A stretch of 7,625 nt of DNA. It comes from Chlamydiae bacterium RIFCSPHIGHO2_12_FULL_49_9. GTDB lineage: Bacteria; Chlamydiota; Chlamydiia; Chlamydiales; SM23-39. The stretch's first letter is position 1. Each line of letters begins with the position of its first letter. The position numbers and the translations under genes were made by a program. The DNA is taken from assembly GCA_001794935.1 (NCBI GenBank), contig MGLY01000020.1, positions 868 through 8,492 of the forward strand. The letters are read 5' to 3'. A model generated the notes under the pieces. That model saw nothing but the letters and a program-made list of their open reading frames with translations. It was not told where the DNA came from and searched no databases. This document shows positions 1 through 5,120 of this stretch, piece by piece.

Positions 1-490
1 TGAGATCGAGCCCCTTTTCTTTCGCGATTTTCTTCGCAAGGGGCGATGCGGGAACTCTTCCATCTGCGGCCGTCGGGAAGGCAAATTCATAGTTTTTCAA
101 AGGCGGCTCCGGAGTGAACGCCGCCTGCTGCATACCGGCAGTCGTCTTAGCTGGAGCCTCCGTCTCTTTTTCCTTTTGGGGAGCGACTTTTTCGGTCTTT
201 GCGGGAGCGGTTTTTACCCCTTCCGGCGCATATCCTTCGATGCTCTCATTTGCTTTTTCAGTAAATACAGCGATAGGTTGATTGACCACGGCAGAGCCTC
301 CTTCCGGTATGAGGATTTGGCGAAGATATCCCTCATCTAATGCGTTATATTCGACAGTGGCTTTGTCGGTCGCAACTTCGACGAGGAGATCCCCCGCATT
401 TACTTTGTCGCCGACTTTTTTATGCCATTTCGCAACCGTTCCCTCTTCCATCGTGGGAGATAGTTTTGGCATCGTTACGGTAAATGGCAT
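1..490 (-). CDS. pdhC: Pyruvate dehydrogenase E2, dihydrolipoamide acetyltransferase (N-terminal part)
   Basis: E2 carries the acetyl group on a lipoyl-lysine and passes it to CoA in the cytoplasmic pyruvate dehydrogenase complex. Only the first 163 codons are visible; the gene leaves the window at base 1. Residues 1-75 form a lipoyl domain: it opens MPKLSPTMEEGTV, and the lipoylated lysine is K43 in the motif TDKATVE. Residues about 85-140 are a flexible linker rich in Ala, Pro, Lys and Glu. From about residue 143 the sequence GRVPASPLAKKIAKEKG begins the peripheral E1/E3-binding domain. The catalytic acetyltransferase domain lies outside the window. The ATG at 490 is supported because an in-frame TAA lies two codons upstream. 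The ribosome binding site is weak (GACGGG). It follows pdhB after 41 bases on the same strand and is probably in the same operon. Identity is clear; its full length is unknown. Confidence 0.95.
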   Translation of the reverse strand, partial: MPFTVTMPKLSPTMEEGTVAKWHKKVGDKVNAGDLLVEVATDKATVEYNALDEGYLRQILIPEGGSAVVNQPIAVFTEKANESIEGYAPEGVKTAPAKTEKVAPQKEKETEAPAKTTAGMQQAAFTPEPPLKNYEFAFPTAADGRVPASPLAKKIAKEKGLDL

Positions 491-531
491 ATATTAACCC
501 GTCAAATATTCATTATGTATCATCGGAACTC

Positions 532-1512
532 TTATGACAAGACTTCTTCAAGAGCTGCCAAAATGCGCTCTTTGCCGGGCATGGTTTCAGCCTCTAAGAG
601 TTTTGCGTAGGGCATCGGAGTCTCTCTTTGGCAAACGCGCACCAGTGGCGCGTCCAATTCGTCGAAACAATGCTCCATGATCTGAAAGCCCACCTCTGCG
701 GAAATCCCTGCAAAAATATGCCCCTCTTCGACAAGAACGCATCGGTGCGTCTTCCTGACAGAGGCTACAACTGTTGCGATGTCGAGCGGCTTAATGGTTC
801 GAAGATCGATGATCTCAACCGATATTCCCTTCTTTGCCATCTCATCGGCGGCGGTTCTACAAAACTTGAGCATCCTCGAATAGGAAACAATTGTCGCATG
901 TTTTCCTTCCCGATCGATTCTCGCTTTTCCAATCGGAACAAGATATTCCTCTGTCGGGATCTCCATCTTGTCGCCATATTCGAGTTCATTTTCGAGGAAA
1001 ATCACCGGATTGTTTGAGCGAATCGCAGATTTTAAAAGGCCTTTTGCATCGTATGCATTGCTGGGAGAGATGACGATGAAGCCGGGGAGATTGCCATAGA
1101 TCGCTTCGACGCAGTGGGAGTGTTGGCAAGACACTTGAGCCGCAGCGCCGTTGGGCCCGCGGAAAACAATCGGCACTTTAAATCTGCCGCCCGACATGTA
1201 GTGAGCTTTGCACGCATTTGAGATGAGCTGATCGGCTGCGACAAAAGAAAAATTCCAGCTCATGAATTCGACAATTGGCCGAAGCCCCGTTTGGGCCGCT
1301 CCAATTGCAATGCCGGCAAATCCGTTTTCGGCAATTGGGGTATCGACGACTCTTTCAGGACCCCACTTGGCGAGCATCCCCTTTGTCACTTTGTAAGCGC
1401 CGTTGTATTCGGCCACTTCCTCGCCCATGATCAAAACGGTCGGGTCGCGCGCCATCTCCTCATCCATCGCCTGGCGAAGAGCCTCTCTGATCTCTACGAC
1501 TTGAGCGTCCAT
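532..1512 (-). CDS. pdhB: Pyruvate dehydrogenase E1 component, beta subunit
   Basis: This is the beta chain of the alpha2beta2 thiamine-diphosphate-dependent E1 enzyme, which decarboxylates pyruvate and acetylates the E2 lipoyl group. The 326-residue length is normal for the family. Visible landmarks are LIMGEEVAEYNGAYKVTKG (27-45, with the cofactor-binding glutamate region), TPIAENGFAGIAIGAA (58-73), the conserved PNGAAAQVSCQHSH segment (120-133, with H131 at the usual active-site histidine position), LENELEYG (173-180), and the C-terminal transketolase domain from about residue 200, including IDLRTIKPLD (235-244) and VEEGH (261-265). The ATG lies one base after the pdhA stop codon and has a strong Shine-Dalgarno inside the end of pdhA, so translation is probably coupled. 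A branched-chain 2-oxoacid or acetoin E1-beta is a formal alternative, but the gene order and the neighbouring E2 favour pyruvate. Confidence 0.95.
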   Translation of the reverse strand: MDAQVVEIREALRQAMDEEMARDPTVLIMGEEVAEYNGAYKVTKGMLAKWGPERVVDTPIAENGFAGIAIGAAQTGLRPIVEFMSWNFSFVAADQLISNACKAHYMSGGRFKVPIVFRGPNGAAAQVSCQHSHCVEAIYGNLPGFIVISPSNAYDAKGLLKSAIRSNNPVIFLENELEYGDKMEIPTEEYLVPIGKARIDREGKHATIVSYSRMLKFCRTAADEMAKKGISVEIIDLRTIKPLDIATVVASVRKTHRCVLVEEGHIFAGISAEVGFQIMEHCFDELDAPLVRVCQRETPMPYAKLLEAETMPGKERILAALEEVLS

Positions 1513-1513
1513 A

Positions 1514-2536
1514 TCAGTTCTCCTCCGGGGCGAAAACGCCCTGCTCGAGGGTCATCGGATCCGGATCGGGACTCTCTTCCGCAAACTTCATCGCCGCGAG
1601 GACGATCTCTTTTTGCTCCTTGTCCATCTCTTTAAATCGCTCTTCGGTGAGCATTCCTTTGCCGATCAAAGCGTCTTTCAAGAGGACGATCGGATCGCGC
1701 TGCATAGTTCTAGCAAGCTCTTCTTTGCTTCGGTAAAGAGCAGGATCGGAAATCGAGTGGCCGCGAAATCTTTCGGTCACCGCCTCGATCATTACGGGTC
1801 TGGATGTCGCTAAAACTTCTTTTAGCGCCTCTTTAAAACCGGCGTAGCAGTTAAAAAAATCCATCCCGTCCAAAGTGTAGAACTTCATATCGTAAGCAGG
1901 AGCGAATGACTCGGCAATGGGTTCCACGCAAACGGCCCTTTCCACTGCCGTCCCCATGCCCCACTTGTTGTTCTCGATCACATAAAGACAGGGCAAATTC
2001 CAAAGGGAGGCGATATTGAGAGATTCATGGACCGCGCCCTGAACAACCGCCCCGTCGCCTAAAAAGCAGAAAGAGGCCAAATCTTTTTTCTTCAAATATT
2101 TTATACTGAAAGCCGCCCCCGTTGCAATCGGCACGTGGCCTCCCACAATCGCAAGGCCGCCCAAGAGATGGGCCGCGTAAAGGTGCATCGAGCCGCCGCG
2201 CCCTCCGGCGTTGCCGGTCGCCTTCCCGTAGAGCTCCGCCATGATCTCATTCGGCGTGGCGCCGAGCAAAAGGGCGAGCGCGTGACATCTGTAAGTCGTT
2301 GTAAACCAGTGATCTACACCCACAGCTGCGACGCAGCCCGCCTGGATGGCTTCCTGGCCCATGTAGGAGTGGTAAAAACCGCCGACTTTGCCCTGCTGAT
2401 AGGCCGCCTCTCCGCGAATCTCGAGATTGCGGACGAGGAGCATATTTTTGAGGGCTGAAAGGAGCTTTTCTTTGCCGATCTCCGCCAGAACTAAATCCCG
2501 GTCATGCTCAAAAAAATGGTAGGGCTTTTTTCTCAT
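1514..2536 (-). CDS. pdhA: Pyruvate dehydrogenase E1 component, alpha subunit
   Basis: This is the thiamine-diphosphate-binding alpha chain of E1, partner of the adjacent beta subunit. The 340-residue length fits a two-chain E1. The thiamine-diphosphate motif runs from GDG (160-162) to ENN (188-190). Other family signatures are GFYHSYMGQEA (53-63), TTYRCHA (80-86), the glycine-rich stretch NAGGRGGSMHLY (109-120), and the loop RFRGHSISDP (256-265), which matches the regulatory/active-site loop of E1-alpha with H260 and S261/S263. The ATG at 2536 is the first possible ATG, because an in-frame TGA lies seven codons upstream. No strong Shine-Dalgarno is visible. It leads the pdhA-pdhB-pdhC order; its stop codon and the pdhB ATG are separated by one base. 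The upstream lipoprotein gene lies only 58 bases away, so it might be cotranscribed or have its own promoter. Confidence 0.96.
   Translation of the reverse strand: MRKKPYHFFEHDRDLVLAEIGKEKLLSALKNMLLVRNLEIRGEAAYQQGKVGGFYHSYMGQEAIQAGCVAAVGVDHWFTTTYRCHALALLLGATPNEIMAELYGKATGNAGGRGGSMHLYAAHLLGGLAIVGGHVPIATGAAFSIKYLKKKDLASFCFLGDGAVVQGAVHESLNIASLWNLPCLYVIENNKWGMGTAVERAVCVEPIAESFAPAYDMKFYTLDGMDFFNCYAGFKEALKEVLATSRPVMIEAVTERFRGHSISDPALYRSKEELARTMQRDPIVLLKDALIGKGMLTEERFKEMDKEQKEIVLAAMKFAEESPDPDPMTLEQGVFAPEEN
1520..1526 (-). promoter_or_regulatory. Ribosome binding site of pdhB
   Basis: GGAGGAG on the minus strand lies seven bases before the pdhB ATG and inside the last codons of pdhA. It is the strongest Shine-Dalgarno seen for the pdh genes and supports translational coupling of the two E1 subunits, which are needed in equal amounts. 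Confidence 0.8.
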
Positions 2537-2546
2537 TCTATCTGAG

Positions 2547-2576
2547 AGGATATCTCATCATACTGCCCCCAGTCAA
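2547..2576 (-). promoter_or_regulatory. Possible promoter upstream of pdhA
   Basis: On the minus strand TTGACT (2571-2576) and TATCCT (2547-2552) are separated by 18 bases and match sigma-70-type boxes at 5/6 and 4/6 positions. The predicted start of transcription would lie only a few bases before the pdhA ATG, leaving almost no leader, so this is a weak candidate. Cotranscription from the lipoprotein gene is the main alternative. Confidence 0.2.
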
Positions 2577-2594
2577 GCTGCCAGAATAGGGCTG

Positions 2595-2756
2595 CTACTG
2601 AGGTCCTGCCCCTGCTGTCGGGAAGCCTCCGCCATAACTGGGGACGACGTGAGGGTTGTTGGTGATGGGAACGGCTCTTAGATCGTCATCGTCATTATAG
2701 GTCTGAAAGCAGCCCGCGAGGAGCGCCAGAGGCAAAATCCAAAAAATGCGTTTCAT
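2595..2756 (-). CDS. Small lipoprotein of unknown function (53 aa)
   Basis: The 53-residue protein begins MKRIFWILPLALLAGC: two basic residues, a hydrophobic core (residues 4-13) and a good lipobox, LAGC, with the lipidated cysteine at C16. The predicted mature peptide is 38 residues, acidic near its start (NDDDD, 21-25) and rich in Gly and Pro at its end. It should be anchored to a membrane facing the periplasm. The reading frame stays open upstream as far as 3026, but that longer form would run through palindrome A and put the signal peptide inside the protein, so the ATG at 2756 is preferred. A weak purine run (GAGAGA) precedes it. I do not recognise a family. It lies 58 bases upstream of pdhA on the same strand. 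Its small size lowers certainty, but the signal peptide is convincing. Confidence 0.65.
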   Translation of the reverse strand: MKRIFWILPLALLAGCFQTYNDDDDLRAVPITNNPHVVPSYGGGFPTAGAGPQ

Positions 2757-2783
2757 GAAAGTCTCTCTCATTTTCTCACGAAA

Positions 2784-2812
2784 ACGATACTCAAATCTAA
2801 AAAAAACAGCAA
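2784..2812 (-). promoter_or_regulatory. Weak promoter candidate for the lipoprotein gene
   Basis: On the minus strand TTGCTG (2807-2812) and TATCGT (2784-2789) are 17 bases apart, with a run of T between them. The matches to consensus are poor (3/6 and 4/6). The upstream box directly abuts the end of palindrome A, so insertion of that element would have set the upstream context of this gene. Confidence 0.2.
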
Positions 2813-2975
2813 GAGTCTGTCCGGAATGTCGAGATAAAAATGGGGGGAGAGATTTCGAGATGATTTTTCTGATTTTTGACGAAGGGAATATTGCCGCAAT
2901 ATTTCCGAGGAGAAAAGCGGAAAAAGCGCTCGAAAGATCCCTCCTCATTTTTTTCTCCACATTCCGGACAGACTC
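2813..2975. repeat. Palindromic element A (163 bp, MITE-like)
   Basis: The outer 17 bases are a perfect inverted repeat: GAGTCTGTCCGGAATGT at 2813-2829 and its complement at 2959-2975. Pairing continues imperfectly inwards (for example AAAAATG and TTTCGAG on the left arm match the other arm) to a centre at base 2895, where AATATTGC and GCAATATT (2887-2903) flank a single C. The whole unit therefore folds on itself with only small interruptions. It is flanked by AA on both sides, which is too short to prove a target duplication. No transposase is encoded. It occupies most of the intergenic space between divergent genes, so it may be a non-autonomous mobile element or a structured regulatory region. 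Confidence 0.8.
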
Positions 2976-2984
2976 AATGATTCC

Positions 2985-3014
2985 TTGAGCAAAAAGGAAT
3001 GGTTCCATTATATA
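2985..3014 (+). promoter_or_regulatory. Candidate promoter of the dnaQ-like/epimerase pair
   Basis: TTGAGC (2985-2990) and TATATA (3009-3014) are 18 bases apart, each matching the sigma-70 boxes at 4/6 positions. Transcription would start near 3021 and leave a short leader with a good Shine-Dalgarno. The spacer holds a small inverted repeat, AATGG-TT-CCATT (2998-3009), that could be an operator, although such short repeats often occur by chance. Confidence 0.3.
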
Positions 3015-3017
3015 CGA

Positions 3018-3031
3018 TCCTTTCAAAAGGA
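3018..3031 (+). promoter_or_regulatory. Small hairpin over the Shine-Dalgarno of dnaQ
   Basis: TCCTT (3018-3022) can pair with AAGGA (3027-3031) around a TCAA loop, covering part of the AAAGGA ribosome binding site of the dnaQ-like gene. It could moderate initiation, but five base pairs is weak and may be chance. Confidence 0.25.
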
Positions 3032-3037
3032 AAATTT

Positions 3038-3742
3038 ATGGCGCGAAGACCGATTTACTACGACACAGAAACGACTGGAGTCAAGGCGGAAAAAGATCGG
3101 ATCATTGAAATTGCGGCATACGATCCACAGCTCGATCGGCAATTTTGTACCTTCACAAATCCCGAATGTCCCATTCCCGCTGAATCGATAGCGATTACCA
3201 ACATCACAGATGAAATGGTCAAAGACGCCCCTTTGATCAAGCAGGCTCTCACCTCTTTCATCGAATTTTGCTCTGGAGATACCGTTCTCATCGCCCACAA
3301 CAACGATGCATTCGACAAGCTCTTTTTGGAAGCTGAAATGGAAAGGGCAGGGCTCAAAATGCCCCAATGGATCTTTCTCGACTCTCTCAAATGGTCGAGG
3401 AAATACAGAAGCGATCTGCCCCGCCATAGCCTCCAGTTCTTAAGAGAGGCGTATGGAATCGAGTCGAACCAGGCTCACAGGGCGCTCGACGACGTAATTG
3501 TCCTCTATCAGGTATTTAGCAAAATGACCGGCGATCTCGGCATGGACACCGTTCTCGATCTTGTGAGCAAAACACCTTCCGTTCAAAGAATGCCGTTTGG
3601 CAAGCATGCGGGAAAGCCTCTCTCTGAGATTCCCAAAGACTATGTCGCCTGGCTGAAAGAAAACGGCGCGCTCGACAAAAAAGAAAACTCTACTCTGCGG
3701 GAAGGTTTTGAAAAGCTGGGGCTATTGGAGAATGCAAGATGA
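3038..3742 (+). CDS. dnaQ: DnaQ-like 3'-5' exonuclease (DEDDh) with C-terminal DUF3820-like segment
   Basis: This predicted nuclease removes nucleotides from DNA 3' ends with two metal ions, either as a polymerase III proofreading-type subunit or as a free exonuclease. In the 234-residue form, Exo I is YYDTETTG with D9 and E11, Exo II is HNNDAFDKLFL with D93, and Exo III is HRALDD with H147 and D152. All five DEDDh residues are present. Residues about 184-230 (MPFGKHAGKPLSEIPKDYVAWL and onward) resemble DUF3820, a small domain attached to several exonucleases. The ATG at 3038 is chosen because AAAGGAAAA precedes it; an upstream ATG at 2999 would add 13 residues and lacks such a site. The gene overlaps the epimerase-like gene by ATGA. 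Chlamydiae have more than one dnaQ-like gene, so whether this is the true epsilon subunit is uncertain. Confidence 0.9.
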   Translation: MARRPIYYDTETTGVKAEKDRIIEIAAYDPQLDRQFCTFTNPECPIPAESIAITNITDEMVKDAPLIKQALTSFIEFCSGDTVLIAHNNDAFDKLFLEAEMERAGLKMPQWIFLDSLKWSRKYRSDLPRHSLQFLREAYGIESNQAHRALDDVIVLYQVFSKMTGDLGMDTVLDLVSKTPSVQRMPFGKHAGKPLSEIPKDYVAWLKENGALDKKENSTLREGFEKLGLLENAR

Positions 3743-4584
3743 GAAAGCAGCTTCCGGAACCTCATCATATTGCCATCATCGGCTGCGGTTATATCGGAAT
3801 GGAAGTCGCCTCCATCTGGCATCAGAGGGGCCATCTCCTCGCCGCGACGACGAGAAATCCCTCTCGACTTAAAGAGTTTTCGAAACTAGCGCAAAAAAGC
3901 CTCATTTTTAAAGGAGATCGGGCGGATCTCGCCTCTTTGATCGCTCAAAATGAGACCCTCCTTGTGACAATTGCCGCCGACAACTCGGAAAACTATAAAA
4001 GCGCCTATCTTTTGACTGCCCAAGAGCTCCGATCGATTGCCCTCGAGATGGGCCAGCCGCGCCGCCTCATTTACACAAGCAGCTCGTCGGTCTATGGGGA
4101 TCACCACGGCCTTTGGGTCGATGAGACGAGCGAGCTGAAAGCAAACGGCGAACAGGCTCAGATTCTCATTGAAACAGAAAAAACTTACCTCTCCTTAAAA
4201 GAACTCGGCTGGAGCGTCTGCATCCTTCGCTTTTCAGAGATCTATGGTCCCGGCAGGGAGCTTTCCAAAAGAGTGCAAAAACTTCAGGGACATACCCTTC
4301 CCGGATCGGGCGATCACTACACGAATATGATCCACAAAAAAGACTGCGCTTATGGGATCGACTATGTGTTTAAGCACCGCCTCGAAGGGATATTCAATCT
4401 CGCAGATGATGACCACCCCACTCGGAAAGAGCTCTATGACGCCATCTCTCATAAATTCCGCCTTCCAAAAGTAAACTGGGACCCGAATTTGACGCCCCTT
4501 CACAGCGGAAATAAGCGCATCTCAAACCACAAGATGAAAGCGGAGGGCTTTTCTCTCTTCCACCCCCATCGCGTTCTGGACTAA
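3739..4584 (+). CDS. Atypical NAD(P)-binding epimerase/dehydratase-like protein (YeeZ-type)
   Basis: The 281-residue protein has a Rossmann fold typical of the extended short-chain dehydrogenase/reductase superfamily. The dinucleotide motif is IIGCGYIG (13-20). The strand motif IYTSSSSVYGD (111-121), LRFSEIYGPGR (163-173) and NMIHKKDCAYGIDYV (196-210) match the sugar-nucleotide epimerase pattern, and KRISNHKMKAEGF (259-271) matches its C-terminal end. The catalytic YxxxK found in active epimerases is absent from its usual place (about 140-150, reading EQAQILIETEKTY), as in the YeeZ group of atypical members. It may therefore bind a cofactor without standard epimerase chemistry; the substrate is unknown. 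Its ATG overlaps the dnaQ stop codon (ATGA), indicating translational coupling. It ends eight bases before palindrome B. Confidence 0.85.
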   Translation: MRKQLPEPHHIAIIGCGYIGMEVASIWHQRGHLLAATTRNPSRLKEFSKLAQKSLIFKGDRADLASLIAQNETLLVTIAADNSENYKSAYLLTAQELRSIALEMGQPRRLIYTSSSSVYGDHHGLWVDETSELKANGEQAQILIETEKTYLSLKELGWSVCILRFSEIYGPGRELSKRVQKLQGHTLPGSGDHYTNMIHKKDCAYGIDYVFKHRLEGIFNLADDDHPTRKELYDAISHKFRLPKVNWDPNLTPLHSGNKRISNHKMKAEGFSLFHPHRVLD

Positions 4585-4591
4585 CTTTGGT

Positions 4592-4761
4592 TATTAACCC
4601 GAGCTTCAAATAGGTGACAGATGGCTCAGCGAGGCAAAGCCAGATCAAAGCGCCAGCGGTTCGAATGAGGAGCCCATAGTAGAACTATGGGCGACGAGGG
4701 AGAATTGATATGGCAAAGCCGCAGCAAGCCAGGTGTCACCTATTTGAAGCTCGGGTTAATA
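4592..4761. repeat. Palindromic element B (170 bp)
   Basis: The outer arms are a perfect 28-base inverted repeat: 4592-4619 (beginning TATTAACCCGAGCTTC) and 4734-4761. Pairing continues imperfectly inwards: TGGCT (4622-4626) with AGCCA, and the GCCAGATCAA region (about 4639-4648) with the TTGATATGGC region (4704-4714). At the centre GCCCATAGT and ACTATGGGC (4672-4692) form a nine-base stem with an AGA loop. The element fills the space between two convergent genes. Its right arm holds the last codons and stop of the 115-residue protein gene. It could also end transcription from both sides, although no T-tract follows a stem. It shares internal motifs with element C. Confidence 0.85.
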
Positions 4762-5087
4762 TATTCTCGAAGAGTCGCAATGTCGTGTTCAATCGCCGAA
4801 AAGGATTCGGGCGATGGGTCCAGCATGTAGGACTTATAGTGCTTTTCTAAAAGAGCTTCCTGCTTGTGCATTCCACTTTTTTTGATCTCATTGACAGCAG
4901 CCTGAATGAGCGAGAGCTGCTCATCCATGATGGCCTTCAGGTGCTCTTTTTCTTCTTTCGATGCGACAGTCGCATCGTAGCTTTCGATCGCATTTTGGAA
5001 CTTTTCAGTGAGGACGGTGAGATCTTTTTTCGATCGTTCTACCGGGCTTTTTTCAAAAAAGTTTCCCCCTTCGCCAACCTTCGTCAT
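4740..5087 (-). CDS. Hypothetical helical protein (115 aa)
   Basis: I do not recognise a family. The protein is hydrophilic, has no signal peptide or membrane segment, and is rich in Glu, Lys and Ala in patterns suggesting long helices, for example around residues 18-70 (KSPVERSKKDLTVL onward into KEEKEHLKAIMDEQ). It could be a chaperone-like or small structural protein, but nothing in it proves this. It starts at ATG 5087, 33 bases after the stop codon of the GT-like gene on the same strand, preceded by a G-run (GGGGG), so the two are probably cotranscribed. Its last residues, INPSFK, and the TAG stop are encoded inside the right arm of palindrome B, so the C-terminus may have been altered by that element. 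Confidence 0.7.
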   Translation of the reverse strand: MTKVGEGGNFFEKSPVERSKKDLTVLTEKFQNAIESYDATVASKEEKEHLKAIMDEQLSLIQAAVNEIKKSGMHKQEALLEKHYKSYMLDPSPESFSAIEHDIATLREYINPSFK

Positions 5088-5120
5088 ATGCCCCCACAGT
5101 ATATCTCTAGAAATCCCATA

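Noticed and set aside
628..1017. A 129-residue plus-strand frame inside pdhB
   Set aside because: It lies antisense to strongly conserved E1-beta coding sequence and has no recognisable motif; it is a shadow frame.
2746..2988. An 80-residue plus-strand frame across palindrome A
   Set aside because: It is open mainly because the opposite strand of a palindrome is open too; it shows the same NIAAIFP core on both strands and has no protein-like features.
2595..3026. A 143-residue frame extending the lipoprotein upstream through palindrome A
   Set aside because: It would bury a good lipoprotein signal peptide at about residue 91, and the added part is simply the palindrome being read through. 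The ATG at 2756 is better.
4651..4670. GGTTCGAAT, resembling a tRNA T-loop
   Set aside because: The flanking bases (AGCGG and GAGGA) cannot form the T-stem and no anticodon or acceptor stem is present. It is part of element B.
4672..4692. Central hairpin of element B as a simple intrinsic terminator
   Set aside because: The stem is good but neither strand has a T-tract after it, and it is only the centre of a 170-bp palindrome. A role in ending transcription remains possible but not shown.
4592..4761. Integron attC site
   Set aside because: The size and folding are similar, but the GTTRRRY-type core sites are absent and no integrase or gene-cassette array is visible.
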